DNA from: Tremella fuciformis
Taxonomy: Eukaryota; Basidiomycota; Tremellomycetes; Tremellales; Tremellaceae
Assembly: GCA_032768795.1 (NCBI GenBank)
Contig: CP136495.1
Span: forward strand, 2,110,501-2,174,500
DNA length: 64,000 nt
Direction: 5' to 3'
This document shows positions 1 through 11,784 of this stretch, piece by piece (positions within the stretch are counted from its first letter, which is position 1; each line of letters starts with the position of its first letter). Below the pieces are notes generated by a model that had not been told where the DNA came from, ran no database searches, and was given only the letters and a program-made list of their open reading frames with translations. The translations under genes and the position numbers were made by a program.

Positions 1-2123
1 CGCTTCCCTCGTAGAGGCTTGGATAATTCTATTGAGGGCGTCACCACCTCTTCCTCTGCGAAACTGTCAGAGGACCCTAATGATCGAGATGAATGCCTCG
101 GTGCGGGAGGCAAAGTAGTCTGATTCTCCTTGTCGCTACTGTTGCTGAGACGTCGTTTGGAGTGGTGCTGGGACGACCGATTAAGTGGTGTTTGCAACGA
201 GACGAGGCGGAAAGGGGCAGATGAAGACGGTACAAGCGCGCAGGGAGGTCGAGTGGGCGAGCCTGCCGGGGACGCGGGGTCGCTGGTAGGTGTAGGCGAG
301 TGGTTCCGTCTTTGCTCCTGCGGGGAGGTCAAGGTCTCGACAGCGGGCGGTGACGATGGCGGTGGTGTGCCGAAATCCTCAGAGTTGACGGGGGAAGTCA
401 GAAGCAGATTCGCTATGGGCGACTTGCACGGCGTCTCGGGGAGTGGCGGCATTGACGAGATAATTGGAGAAGGAGATCTCATGGGTCGCGGCGACATAGA
501 GCGAGAACGGGACCTAGATGAACCAGCATCTTCCGAAGACGGTTCCCAGATGAGCTCAATCGTCTCGGTTATCTCCTGTGCTGCAGGTTTGGAAGCTGAG
601 CCAAAGAACTTGCTGGTCTTCGTGTCGATTGTAGAGTACAGCTCTTTCTCGGCAGCGAGCTCGGAAAGTCGAGTGGGTCCAGAGGTCGCAACACCGACCC
701 GGGCCGGTAAAGGCGCTTTGGGCTTCTTCGAACCTGGCATGTCAGCTGAAGTCGTCTGGTCTGCCAGCCGACTCACGCGAAATGAAAGCGTCAAGGGGGC
801 CAGCGGTGGTATTCGCCCTCGAGCTCTCGCCCAAAGGAACAGGCTTGCCGCGGGGCAGAGGCCGATAGTCAGGCCATTGGTCTTCGATCGGCTCTCGTGT
901 CTCCGGATGTAGGTCTCCCTTGGCCATTGCCTGCGCAACCTCAGCTGCCACGTCCCTGTACATGAGCTGCTTGCAAATTTGTACGCGGCCAGCTCACACT
1001 CCTACCCAGCGCTCGTCATCCTCCGTCAGACCATCTTCGGGAAAGTCGTTGAGCGGGACGAAACGACAGAGACGAGGGTCGTATACGCGCTGGTGAATGA
1101 AGGCAAGTTCGGCCTGGTTGAATTTGGCAACATAGTCGGGTGGAACCTGCATGGCTCCTTCCATGCGGATATTCTGGAGGACCTTTTCGACAGTCTTTAG
1201 TCGGCGCAGGAGACGATGGGCAGTCTTGAGACCGATACCGGAGATGGAGGGGAGGTAGTCACAGCCGCTCAGCATCTGCCATTAGTCAAGCACCACTCGA
1301 ACTTGAGAAAGACTCACGGCCATGCGGCGGAAGTGCGTATCTGTCCAGCCGTGCATGGGGTACTCGCGCACCGAGGCAAAGTTGTCGCGGTGGATCCACA
1401 CACACTGGCCGTTGTTGTCTAGCTTGAATACCACCTCCTCATCAGTTGAACGCATTCAAAGCTTGAAGAGACTGACCTGCCTGCAGCCGAAGACAAGGAG
1501 GTCCGAGTCTTCCGTGATGATCCCGTCAACGTATCCCTCGCGCTCAAGGAAACAAAGCTGCGCATCGGCCTCGTACGGCGCGACGATATACTGCACCGAC
1601 TCGGCGCGCAATGCCTACTAATCAGCTCCTGCCTGGACTACCTGTCAGCTGACTCACCTTGACGAGCTGGTACGCCATTTCAGGCGTAATGTCCACGCAT
1701 TTGGTATAACAATCCCGCGCCTCCTTCCAGCGCCCTTGCGACTCCATGCTCTGCGCCCGTGCAAGGTAGTCCGCGCGAGACTTGGCGCGCGAGACCTCGG
1801 TGCCCTTCTTGGCAGGGAGCGGCCCGCCGTCGAAGACGACGTAGGGCTCGATGCCGTGGTGCCGGAGCATGCGGACGCGGTGCATGGCATAGTCGACGAA
1901 CCGGGTGGTCTTTTTGCCCTTGACGAGGTCTTCGGCGCATCCGAACGCGCCTTTGTGGAGCCAGACGTATGCCTGGGGTCAGTCATCATCACCTAGTACG
2001 TGATGAGGCAAGGCGAGTTGAAGTAAGGCTCACGTCTACGGCGAGTGTCTTGCCTTTAAAATGCGAGATGTGCCCCGAGACTTGAATCTCCTTGAGCATG
2101 GGCAACAGGCCCTGGATGCCCAT
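1..2123 (-). CDS. EXO1: Exonuclease 1 (5'-3' exonuclease/flap endonuclease), 3' end beyond window
   Basis: Rad2/XPG-family nuclease acting in mismatch repair, double-strand-break end resection and telomere processing in the nucleus. The start at 2123 gives [13 protein letters not shown], the invariant N-terminus in which Gly2 threads the 5' end. After a first intron come the XPG-N motif [11 protein letters not shown], the XPG-I acidic motif [10 protein letters not shown], then [12 protein letters not shown], and the helix-hairpin-helix [12 protein letters not shown]. Together these supply the metal-binding acidic residues of the family. About five short introns are needed, including one near 742-785. 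From about 740 down to the left edge the protein is a Ser/Pro-rich tail, typical of the poorly conserved EXO1 C-terminus, still open at base 1. Family assignment is firm; the length of the tail is unknown. Confidence 0.93.
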
Positions 2124-2436
2124 TGTGAGAGTCGAGAGCGAGGCTCAGACTACGTGGAGTGTCGAGACTAAGTTGGCTATCTGTACATGGGGCTAGGAGT
2201 AACAGATGTAGCTGTCAAGAAGAGATGTAACGACAAGACGACGGTGAAGAGTCGAGAAATACAAGACAGTCGCGTCAGGTTTCACCGAAAAGCAAACCAC
2301 GTGGCACACCTATTGACGCGTATTCCACACTTGAAACAGTTCTAATGCATGCACATCTTGTGCAGCGCAGAGCAGAGCAGAGCATCGAGAGCACCATTCA
2401 CAGCCGACCCTACGGCTTGCAGGACAGAGGTTGGAA
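2124..2436. other. Intergenic, EXO1 promoter side
   Basis: 313 bp between the EXO1 start and the metacaspase stop. No convincing coding exon was seen. It should hold the EXO1 promoter and the metacaspase 3' UTR. Confidence 0.5.
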
Positions 2437-4029
2437 TCAAATGACAAAGTCCAGCTCGGTGTTGATTGCTAGGGCGTCAGACCATTGTTGTCGGATTCGG
2501 ATACAGGTAAAATCTCACGGTAGCACGCCGTCAGCTGCGGTCGCTGGCTATACTTGCCCCTCAACTCGTCACGCACAGCCTGCAGGAGCTGTTGATACGT
2601 CAATTCGGTCGACTTGCTCAGCGCCGCAATGAGGGCATAAGACATGGCGCCCGTCGCGCGGCCCGCCTCTTGCGTGTCGGCCGACTGTACCGGTCAGCGG
2701 TGCCATCGTCGACCTGGGCTGTGCTGACCGTTTGCGAGTCCTTGCATCCGCTGAGGGCGATAACATCGCCTGGGGCGGTATTGGTCTTGCGCGACAGCTC
2801 GTCGGCCTCGCGCGTCCGGTACGCGCCTCTGGCCATGTCGACCAGGCCCGAGAAGATCTCGCGCGTGTCGCCGCGCACGAGGCCCATGCCCATGGCAGAG
2901 AGGTCCTTGGTGGCATTGGCAAAGTAGTCGGGCTCCTTGATTGTGCCTTCCTCGGTATACTGCCGTCAGCCTCCTCACCCAAGCCGGTCAACCCACGCAG
3001 TAGGGCAGGTCGCCGACGGTCCCCGAGTGGCACGAGTCGAATACCATCGTGAGGCGGCAGCCGGCCGGCAGGGGCCGGACCATGGTGTTGAATCTGGCGT
3101 GAGCGATTTCATCAGCTACATCATCCAACATACACTGCGATCAGCTGCGCGACATCAGGTGAGGAGACGACCCACTGTCGTCGTCGATGATGAGGCCCGC
3201 CTCGCGATAGTCGACAGGACAGATGGCCTCGTTGTACCCGTCCGCCTCGTGCCCCGTCAAGTCGACATCCTGGGTCCCATGGCCGGAACTGCTCATCAAC
3301 GCCCGATACGAGTGTACTCGCCACGCACTAGTGGAAGAAGAGCGCATCGTCCTTCTGCGCATCCGCGACGAGCCACGCCATCGCGCGCAACATGTTCTCC
3401 CTCGTGGGCTGGGACCTCGGATCGGGATTATCGTCCGTCAAGACGACCATGTCGCCCGGTTGGTACCCGTAGCGTTCTCCCCATCAGCCAAGTCCTCCTG
3501 CAAGGGGTCGGACTGACGCATGATGAACTGCTGCACGTTGTGCACGTCGTTGATGCACCCTTTGAGCTCGGCATCGGTCCCATAATAGTTGATCCCGACC
3601 TGCGCTCAGCCCCACCGTGCACTGCACCCATCTGACCGTGTGAAGACGTACTAGAAGAGCCTTGCGATGACCGTTACACCGCGAGTACTCAAAGTACGGT
3701 GTGGCCTGTTGGCCAGCCGCGAACGCCGCGCCGGGGTACGCGTCCACCTGCCGCTGCTGCTGTTGCTGCTGCGGCAGGTATGCTTGTTGTTGCGGGTATG
3801 GGGCCGGCTCGTACACTTGCCGTTGATACCCATCGCCATACCCGTCCTGCTCGTAGCCCGGCTCAGGCTCATAGGCATATCTGGGCTCTTCGTCTCCCCT
3901 CCTCTGATTCCCATACGACTCGCCCTCGTACTCTTCGGTCGTGTACTCTATCTCTCGGCTCCCGTCCCTCAGATGACCGTAGTCGGGATCGTCGTACCCG
4001 CCATACCCGTCGTCTTGGTAGTAAGACAT
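2437..4029 (-). CDS. MCA1: Type I metacaspase
   Basis: Cysteine protease of the caspase-like clan C14 that cleaves after Arg/Lys, linked in fungi to stress, ageing and protein quality control. The N-terminus is a long Tyr/Gln/Pro-rich prodomain with a poly-Gln run, followed by CNGHRKALL and [13 protein letters not shown] at the p20 start. The catalytic His lies in SGHGTQDVD and the catalytic Cys in [19 protein letters not shown] precedes the p10 part. Several 35-55 nt introns interrupt the gene. The last exon is reached by splicing an intron just downstream of RPQLTACY, giving the ending [10 protein letters not shown], which fits the family better than read-through. The first ATG after the upstream region, at 4029, starts [11 protein letters not shown]. 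Confidence 0.92.
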
Positions 4030-4251
4030 GGTCCCTGTGCCGGTAAGAGGCAAGGAAGGAGATTAGAGATGTAGGTTGTGATGTTGATGGAATGGTGGCC
4101 GAGCCTCCCAAAGGACCCTCAGTCAACAACGAGGCAACGTCGAGGTCGAGCAAGCATCGCGAACCGTCGTAATGTGTATGCATGAAGAACCATAACCTCG
4201 CCTGTCTACCTCTTCCCAGCCAGAACCTTCCCCTAGCGCATCCGTCCTGGG

Positions 4252-5590
4252 CTAGGCCGTCCTGGCCAAGAGGCCTTGAGGAGGAGGGAGGGACGGCGCA
4301 CCTTCGGGCGTCTATCCTCAGCTCGGTCCAGCCAGCCAGACGAAAGCAGCGCGACTCACAACGTAGCATGCGTGCAGGCCGCCGTCAACCATAAAGTCTG
4401 TGCCGTTGACATACGATGAGTCATCCGAGGCCACTGGGCGTCGGCTATTACTCTTATAGATGCCATGATACACTAAGGGAAGAGGGGGAAGACCCACGGA
4501 AGACCACCGCCTTGGCCTGCTCGACGGCCTCGCCGAATCGCCCGATGGGATTATGCACCAGCCGCCTGTTGAGCTTCTCAGGCGTGTTCAGGTAGTCCAT
4601 GAGGAGGGGCGTGCGGATGGGGCCGGGGCAGAGGGCGTTGAAGCGGATGCCCTCGCGGGCATGGACCATGGCGAGCTCGCGCGTCATGGCGAGGACGGCG
4701 CCCTTCGAGGCGGTGTCTGCGGTCAGCGCTGCAGCGGCGGGGCGGCGCAGCGGCGCAGCAAAGGGGGTAGAGGGGGGGGGGGGGGGGGGGGGAGCGACTC
4801 ACAGGCCAGCTGGGGCGTCGCCGCGCCCATCTTGGCGACAAACGAAGCGACATTGATGACGGACCCGCCAGCCGACAGGCCCTGCGCCGGGTCGGCCTTG
4901 TTCTGCGCATCAGCCAGCGCCCACCCGCCTCATCTTCGGTCCGAGTCCCAGCAACTCGCCTGACGCATGGCGATAACGGCATGTTTGCAGCCGTACCACA
5001 CGCCCTTGACGTTGATGGCCTGCGTGATATCCCACGTCTTCTCCGACGTGTTGACGGCGTCGTCGTCGCTGCTCTCAGCGCCTCCCTCAGAGCACAAGAA
5101 ATGGGCTCACTCGCCAAGCATGACGCCGGCATTGTTGAACTGGCATCAGCATCAGCCCCCGCAAGACAGGGTTGACAGCTCGCTTCGCTCGCTGTTCGCT
5201 GCTCTGCTCACCATGACATCCAGCCGCCCCCACTTGCTCACGGCAAGCTCCACCATGCCCTTGACATCCTCTTCCTTGCTCACGTCGCACTTGACGCTCT
5301 CCACCTCTGTGGCGGGGAACAGACCCCTGATATGCGCGGCGCCCGCCTGGACGGCGGAGAGGTTGATGTCTCCCAACAACACCTTCGCACCCTCGGCCAC
5401 AAACTGGAGGCAAGTTTCGAGGCCTATACCCCTAGGTGGGCGTCAGCTCTCGCCTGCCTACCCTTTTGTCCAGATACAGATGGAAAGACGCACGACCCTG
5501 CGCCGGTAACGATGCACACCTGCGGTCAGCTCTCATCCATTCACTAAACGGAGGACACACCTTGTTGGGAAGCCTCTCGCGTCCTGGCAT
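4252..5590 (-). CDS. Short-chain dehydrogenase/reductase (SDR)
   Basis: Classical SDR using NAD(P)H; the substrate is unknown. Small first exons give MPGRERLPNK, then VCIVTGAGS and GIGLETCLQ, which together form the TGxxxGIG cofactor motif. Then come GRLDVM, FNNAG, the Ser region SVINVASF, a YxxxK-type position obscured by an intron near 4770, and RFNALCPGPIRTPL. The C-terminal exon has SYVNGTDFMVDGGL, and splicing one more intron gives CYVTPEG, a common SDR ending. At least six introns are required. One of them contains a run of 21 guanines on the plus strand (4772-4792). The family call is sure; exact ends of the exons around that run are less so. Confidence 0.85.
4772..4792. repeat. Homopolymer run of 21 G
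   Basis: An uninterrupted run of 21 guanines on the plus strand (cytosines in the transcript), inside an intron of the SDR gene and close to its acceptor side. Length polymorphism or a sequencing artefact is likely here. Confidence 0.9.
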
Positions 5591-5809
5591 CTTGCTAGCA
5601 AGCCGCGTCGAGTCTATTCTCTATGCTTGTCGCAAGTAAGAATGAGGTGGAAGAGTCGATGGGACTGGATATCTCGCTTAATATCCATCCATTCCAGGCA
5701 CGCTCTCCCTTATCACCACTACCACTACTCGTGACTATGAAATGCATGTAGTACCGTAGGAAAGAATGTTCGAGTCCAAGAGATATGCAACCTGCAGCCT
5801 GTCACCGAC

Positions 5810-7238
5810 TCACGGCGCCTCGACATACGCGCGGTACGCCTCGAAGCCCTCCTCGCTCGACTGCCACTTGACCTCTGCGCCGGCCCCGATGAACACCACC
5901 TCCCCCCTGGCCACGTCCAGGCTCTCCTCTCCGCCCCACGAAGCGGTAGCCTTGCCCTGAATGATGATGACAATGCTCGGGCCGTCGATGGGGCGCTCGG
6001 TGGTAGCTGCCTCCGCATCGAGCTTGACGCGCAAGACGGAGAACTCGGCGATGGGGGGATCGTATAGATCCTCCACCACGCCAGCGGCGGAAGAAGAGGA
6101 GAACGGCTGCGGGACAAGGAGCTGCTTGGACCCGGGGCCAGCCTCGTACGTGAGCATACTGACGAGCGTGTCGACATCGCGGAGCTTGGGGGTGAGGCCG
6201 GCGCGGACGACGTTGTCCGAGGTGGCCATGCACTCGATGATGTCGCCCTTGATGTATGCGTGGGGCATGTTGGCGCCGAGGAAGGCGGCCTCGCCGGCCT
6301 TGAGCTCGACGACGTTGAGGAGGAAGCAGCACAGGGTGCCGACGTCGGCGGGGTACTGCTCGTCCAGCATGAGCGCGAGGTCGACCAGGCCGCGCTCGCT
6401 CTCTGCCACGTCGGTGCCGGCCTTGTAGCGCGCCACGAGGTCGCTGATGGCCTTGTGGACAACGTCGTCCGGGGCGGTCATGACGGCCTCGAAGATGGCC
6501 TTGAGGAGGTCCTTCTGCGCGCCGGTGGGCGGGGAGATGGTGGGCTCGAAGAGGAAGGCGTCGGGCGGGCGGGTGTCGGGGAGGGTGAGGGAGGCGGCGA
6601 GGTCGGAGACGAGGTGGGGCGGGATGAAGGCGAGCTCGGGGACGGAGAGGAGGTGGAGGAGGATGGTGGGCAGGGGGAGGAAGTTGAGGAAGGCGAGGAA
6701 GGGCGTGAGCGCAATGGCCATCTCGGGCTTGTGGTTGGGGTCTGTCGTGCGTCAGCAAGACTCCACTCTTCCTTCGTGTCGCAGGAACCTACCCTTGTAT
6801 ACGTCGGGGCGGGTGGCATAGAGGCGCTCGGCGAGGGGCTTGTCCGGGTGCGCCTGGATGCTGAGGGCCGTGCCGATACTCAGGACTTTGAAGAGGAAGG
6901 GCAGTTGGCCGTCCTTGGCGCCGGGGAAGGAGGCGAGGATCTTGTCTCCGAGGAGCGAAGGGTGGGCGCGCAGGTGGTCGACGAGCTTGTCCCCTGCGCC
7001 GTCCGCAAGCGTGGCGGGGACATTGGGATGCGTGCCCATCCACAACTTCAAGTCAGCAGCCGTACGGTCTTGTACCGGCTCTACGAGCCAGACTGACCTC
7101 GGCATAGGTGGTGTCCTCGTCGGTGGTGTGGGTCGGGACACACGTCTCGCCGAGCTGCGCGGCGAGTGACGAGGAGCCCTTCTTGCCCCACGCGTAGGGC
7201 TGGATACCCGCGTGCAGCTTGAAGACGGGGGCGGTCAT
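5810..7238 (-). CDS. PMI40: Mannose-6-phosphate isomerase (type I PMI)
   Basis: Zinc enzyme that interconverts fructose-6-P and mannose-6-P, feeding GDP-mannose for glycosylation, capsule/wall mannan and GPI anchors; cytosolic. The start MTAPVFKLHAGIQPYAWGKKG is the family N-terminus. LSIQAHPDKPLA carries zinc ligands (Gln, His) and the catalytic surroundings. ANMPHAYIKGDIIECMATSDNVVRAGLTPK is the strongly conserved second signature, in which a His and a Glu complete the zinc site (quoted here as a region centred near 6220-6180). Two short introns, near 7090-7050 and 6780-6740, join the three exons. The C-terminal cupin runs to EAYRAYVEAP. It diverges from KGD4 across a 422-bp gap. Confidence 0.95.
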
Positions 7239-7660
7239 GGTGTCTATCTGAGCAGGAGTAGAGATGCAATTGACACGTTCTTTAGGCTACAGTAACTCGC
7301 TGCGAAAGAGAAAGAGTCGCGCCCGTGCCTGAAAGTGAGAACTATGTTATCGACGGAAACGGCCAATCCAGCAAAAGGCGTTACGAGTACTACAGCAGAA
7401 GCAGGTAGAGACCCCATGCATCGAGTGAGCAGCAGCGAGCAACCTCACTACTATATATTGCCATGCACAGAGGAGCGCATGCATGGCTATCTGCTATGTG
7501 AAGAAAGCTAGAAAGGAGACCGATAAGCGGCGATCGCCGTTGAAGACGGCTTTGTTCGGTCCCTCGAGCGGTCGAGCGGCAGCGGCAAAGAGGGTACCGA
7601 CAACGACGACCTGCTGTTCCATCTTGTCCTCACCTCTGCATCTCTGCAGTTGCCGACAAG
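7239..7660. promoter_or_regulatory. Divergent promoter region, PMI / KGD4
   Basis: 422 bp separating two head-to-head genes. It contains a TATA-like CTATATATTG near 7450. No coding exon was recognised. Confidence 0.45.
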
Positions 7661-8218
7661 ATGAGAGCCTCTCGCCTGCTGAGGGCGAGCCACAGCAACA
7701 CATGGACATATACGCCAAGCATCAAGTTTATCGGCCAACGCTCCAAACTCCCACACGGTGGGTCGCCTCCTCCATCCTTGTAGCTGTATGATCCTGACAC
7801 GCAGAACCCCACGCACCCGCCCCACATCCGGCCGCACCAGAAGAGATCAAATCGTCGTTCCAATCCTTCCTCGCCAAACTGCAGTCGTCCAGCGCCGGAA
7901 GCTCGTCTCCCTCCTCCACGCCGAAAGGCCAGTCGACAGACGAGTCCGCCAGAGGTGTGGTGGGTGGGAGCGCCAGCGAGCCGCAGGGGCGGACACTCTC
8001 GCCCAGTCAGCCCAAGTCAGGTGGCGAGAGCAAGCCGAGCAAGCCTGCCGACTATGAGAACTTCTGGGAGGCGCCGCGGGGCTTGTGGCGGCAGCGCGAT
8101 TTTACAGAACGGGAGATTGACGCGGTCATGGTACATCTCTTCACTACCGCGACTGATTCGGAGAGGGAGAGCTGACCGGCAGAGCGGCGGCGCAACGGAT
8201 ATCCGTTCGGGGCCGTAG
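7661..8218 (+). CDS. KGD4: KGD4/MRPS36-like subunit of 2-oxoglutarate dehydrogenase
   Basis: Small mitochondrial adaptor that anchors the E3 subunit (Lpd1) to the alpha-ketoglutarate dehydrogenase core; it was formerly called Ymr31/MRPS36. Three exons (7661-7757, 7805-8130, 8183-8218) give 152 residues. An Arg-rich amphipathic N-terminus, MRASRLLRAS, fits a mitochondrial presequence. It is followed by the family hallmark IKFIGQRSKLPH and PHPAAPEEI, a Ser/Gly-rich linker, and the C-terminal FWEAPRGLWRQRDF...EIDAVMSGGAT. The second intron must be removed to reach SGGAT; reading through it gives a non-conserved tail ending at 8175. The gene is too fragmented to stand out as one long frame, so it rests on these motifs. 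Confidence 0.82.
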
Positions 8219-8272
8219 CACGGGTATTGTCATGAGATGTGATGCATGGTATCATATCATGTAGTGTCCCGT

Positions 8273-9568
8273 CTACCTGGCCGAGTACTTGTGCACGCAC
8301 TCGAGGAACCAGCCCATATCCTCCGGCTTGACCCCCGGCGTGATCCCATGACCGAGATTCGCGATCCAGCCTCCTCCAGCCAACTTCCAGCGCGCGCACA
8401 GCCGCTTGACCTCCTGCTCGATGCCCTCCTTCCCGCCGTACAGCACCACGGGGTCAAAGTTGCCCTGGAGGTTGACTTTGGTGCCGACGATCGCGCGCAC
8501 CTCGACGGGGTCGACGGTCCAGTCGAGCCCGAGCGTGTCGTAGCCCGTGACTGAGGCGTCGGAGAGGGAGCGCAGGGTCGAGGGCGCGTCGGCGCCCTTG
8601 GCGAAGAGGGTCATGGGCACGGCGGGGTGGTTGTGGTGGGCGAGGACGTGGCGGACTTTGTGGGAGATGTGGAGGAGAGAGGGGAGGGCAAAGGTGGAAA
8701 AGTGGTATGGTGTGAGCTCGCCGGCCCACGAGTCGAAGATCTGAAGCATCTGTACGTCAGCCGAGGGCCGAGCGCAGCGAGGCCCCCTCTGTAGCTACAC
8801 CAAGCATCACGAGAGATATTGAGAAATGTGTGGAAGTGTGAACCTACCTGAGCCCCCGCGAGCACCTGCCCCACCAGCAAATCCGCACAGACATCCGCGA
8901 TGCGCATCAACAACCCCCTGCTCTCCTCGGGATGGAGATACAACCACCCCTTGGCCTTCTCAAACGTGCGGCTCCCGCCCCCCTCGACCATATACGCCAT
9001 GAGCGTCCACGGGGCGCCGCAGAACCCGATGAGCGGCACCCGCCCATCCAGTCCCAGGCGGGTGAGCTTGATCGCTTCAAAGAGGTAGCCAAGCTCCTTC
9101 TGCACGTCGACGTCTGTGCGCAGGCGGGCGAGGTGGGAGGGGTCGACGAGGGGATCGGGGAGGACGGGCCCGCGCTGCGGCTCCATGAGGACGGTCATAC
9201 CCATCGCTTGTGGGACGACGAGGATGTCGGAGAAGATGATGGATGCGTCCAGGAGGGGGTAGCGGTCGATCGGCTGGAGGGTGAGGGCGGACGAGATCGA
9301 TGGCGTTTGGCAGCACTCGAAGAACGAGTGCTCGGCGCGCACGGCGAGGAATTCTGGGCATAAGCACAGAGCACATGTTGTATGGTGTAGGGATGGGAGA
9401 CCCACCGGGGAGGTAGCGCCCAGCCTGGCGCATGACCCATACCGGTGCGCGGGAGGTCTCTTCACCGCTGGCGGCGCGGAGGACGAGGTCGTTCTTGAGC
9501 GCAGGCCATGCTTGTTGGCGCCACGTCTCGGCGTCTTTCAGCTTGGGTATCCTGTACTCGGCGGCCAT
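8273..9568 (-). CDS. HEM12: Uroporphyrinogen decarboxylase
   Basis: Fifth step of haem synthesis: removes four carboxyls from uroporphyrinogen III to give coproporphyrinogen III; cytosolic. The start at 9568 ([10 protein letters not shown]) is preferred over an upstream in-frame position. The signature [12 protein letters not shown] is followed by an intron, then [39 protein letters not shown], and, after another intron, [10 protein letters not shown]. The end has [12 protein letters not shown] and [15 protein letters not shown]. Arg and Asp residues in the RQAGRY and SDI motifs form the substrate pocket in this family. It lies tail-to-tail with KGD4, separated by about 54 bp. Confidence 0.95.
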
Positions 9569-9824
9569 CCTGCCTGCCCGAGAGAGTGCACAATCAAGGT
9601 GATAAGAGGAGGGTTGAACGACGATGTGGAATGAAATTTCAGCTGCCGGGCTCATCGGCCGTCATCATCGTTCCTGGCCCGTGCACCACCGTCTACCATC
9701 TACCTCCATGTAAGGTAGAAGCAGCAGATGCATGCATGCTTGGAGGCGTCATGAGAGGTTCGTGGTAGAGCAGTGTCGTGTCGCCGTACATTTAGAGTCT
9801 ACAGATCTCTCGCCTCGGGGTGCA

Positions 9825-10538
9825 CTACGGGGTCTTCTTCGGGAGGAGGTAGATGACCTCGTACGCCTCCCAGACCGCCGACACAGCGAGCACCGCCGAG
9901 ATCGGCAGGTAGAGCGCCGACGACGCGCTCCAAGACGCCTTCCACTGGCCCCAAGCGCCCCTCCAGCTCAGCCCATGCTCCTGACGCTCCTTGCGCAGCC
10001 CTCGGACGAAAGCGCGGCTCTGCACCCAGCTCGCGAGCGCGGCGAGGACGTACGCCTGGCCCTCCACGAGCAGCGTGAGCATGTGCGGCCACGCCACGGG
10101 CCCTTTGACCGGCGCGAAGATCAGCCCCCACTCCGCCGCGCGGTAGGCGGTCAGCAGCAGGCCCGAGAAGGGCACAAGTAACGACGGGAGGGAGATGGTG
10201 CCGAACGCGCCGACGCCGAGGTTGATGCCGAACGTCGCGAGTGCCGCGCGCGCCAGGCGCCGCCCTTCGTAGGCCGCGACGGTGGACCGGCCCACCTGGT
10301 ACGCCTCGAGCTGGTCGTGCACCCGCGCGAGCGATGCGGCCTGCAGGGACGGACGGGCGATGGCCGCGAGCATCGCGCCGAGGATGAGCCCGTGGTAGGC
10401 CGCTTCGAAGGTGATGAGCGCGGGCCGGTGTAGCCCGACGAGGTGGATGCTGCGGCTCCAGGAGAGATGGAGGGAGTGGGCGGTGCGGCGGTAGCGCGCG
10501 ACGAGCCAGTCGAGCAGGCGTTGTAGTGGAGACGGCAT
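9825..10538 (-). CDS. Integral membrane protein, SpoIIM/DUF95-like
   Basis: A single-exon frame of 237 residues with about five hydrophobic segments. Start at 10538 (MPSPLQRLLDWLVARYRR). Features resembling the bacterial SpoIIM/DUF95 family are an Asn-Gly-containing helix (FGINLGVGAFGTISLP), a loop followed by PHMLTLLVEGQAYVLAA in place of the family's PHG-E motif, a basic cytosolic stretch (RGLRKERQEHG), and a last helix with a Glu (VLAVSAVWEAYEVIYLLP). These are similarities seen by eye and not proof. Function unknown; an ER or plasma membrane location is expected. Its 5' side is 135 bp from the hydrolase stop. Confidence 0.6.
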   Translation of the reverse strand: MPSPLQRLLDWLVARYRRTAHSLHLSWSRSIHLVGLHRPALITFEAAYHGLILGAMLAAIARPSLQAASLARVHDQLEAYQVGRSTVAAYEGRRLARAALATFGINLGVGAFGTISLPSLLVPFSGLLLTAYRAAEWGLIFAPVKGPVAWPHMLTLLVEGQAYVLAALASWVQSRAFVRGLRKERQEHGLSWRGAWGQWKASWSASSALYLPISAVLAVSAVWEAYEVIYLLPKKTP

Positions 10539-10672
10539 GGTGCAGAGCAGTGCAGAGACAACAACTACTAGAACCCCACTGATGCTGGAACCCGTCGCCG
10601 CCTCCGTCTCCGTGTCCGACTCGGGCCGACGACGGCACGACTCGACGACACCTTTGCATACTACACACCCTA

Positions 10673-11784
10673 TCAACAGTCCCGGACATGCGTCTCCACG
10701 AATCGAACAGCTGGCAAGACGTACTTGTCCCAAGTGTCATCGCCCACAACCTGGGGCGTCAGCCAAGACAAGCGTGCCGCACAACACTCACCGTAAACTT
10801 ATTGTCAAAGCCGTGGCCCTGCCCTTCAGCGAGGGAAGTGCCCACCGGAACACCCTTGGCTAGCAACTTCTCCCTAAACGGCAGAAGATGCACATCGTAC
10901 CGCACGGCCGCATCCGCCGTCCCGTTGAAAAAGTAGGTCGGGGGAAACCAGTTCACCTCGTCAACGAGGTAAAGCGGCGAGAACGCCTTCTCATGCTGCC
11001 GCCGCTCCTCTGGGGTCGAGGCATGGGCATCAGTCCGCAGGACGACCGAGCCGAGCTTGCCGCTCGTGGTGAGGTACTTGGTCGTCTCGTACTGCAGCCG
11101 CAGACGGCGGGTGAAGACGACCGACAGGTCTTGCCATTGTTCTCGCAGCGTCTCCACGTCGAGGTTGAACTCTTCGGGACAGAGCGCCACGGCGTGCGCG
11201 GGGTCGTGGTCGGCGACATGCTCGTCGATCTCTTGCTGGGTAAACTCGCCGGACGGCCACCACCCAAGAACCTCGCAGCCTGTGCCTAAACCAACTACAA
11301 GGTCCGTGGGCCCATAACAGGAGATCACGGCGCGAGGTCTCGGGACGCTGGCGCTCAAGCGAGCAGCCAACATCAGGGCGATGTACCCGCCCGCCGACTC
11401 CCCAGCGAGGACATATCGATCCGCATCCAGCGCCTGTCGACCGACGATGTTGCCCAGGTGCTCGCGACACCATTGATAGGCATCGAACGCGTCTTCAAGA
11501 ATATCGCCCATCCACACCTGGGGCGTCTTCCTGTATCCCAGCGAGACAAAGTGGTACCCGAGCGGCCGGAAAGCCGGGATGAACCACGCGTTGGGCAGCT
11601 GGTTCTTGCCGAAGCCCCATGCCCCGCCGTGTGCGTACAGTATCCACGGTTGCGCGAGGTGAGACGCGATGGGATCGCCGGGCCAGATGCGGAGCGTGAT
11701 GTCGACGCCGTGGATGCGCTTGAAGATGTGGGTGAAGTGATTCGGACAGACCGGGTAGTCTGCGACGGGTCTGGGTCGGGACAT
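10673..11784 (-). CDS. Alpha/beta hydrolase (esterase/formamidase-like)
   Basis: Serine hydrolase of the hormone-sensitive-lipase/formamidase type. YAHGGAWGFGKN gives the oxyanion-hole HGG motif, LAGESAGGYIAL the nucleophile elbow (GESAGG), GTADAAVRYD the acid region, and GQGHGF the catalytic His. One 3' intron after DNKFT is spliced to VVGDDTWDKYVLPAVRF, ending at 10673. Without splicing the frame ends at 10759, which lacks this usual C-terminal helix. A related family member is kynurenine formamidase, but the substrate cannot be told. Same strand as the amine oxidases and permease downstream in this block, so a role in amine/amide breakdown is possible (inference). Confidence 0.87.

Noticed and set aside
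130..912. 260-codon plus-strand frame at the left end
   Set aside because: Opposite strand of the EXO1 C-terminal region; EXO1 explains the sequence.
6260..7096. 278-codon plus-strand frame
   Set aside because: Antisense to phosphomannose isomerase; low-complexity Glu/Gly composition without motifs.
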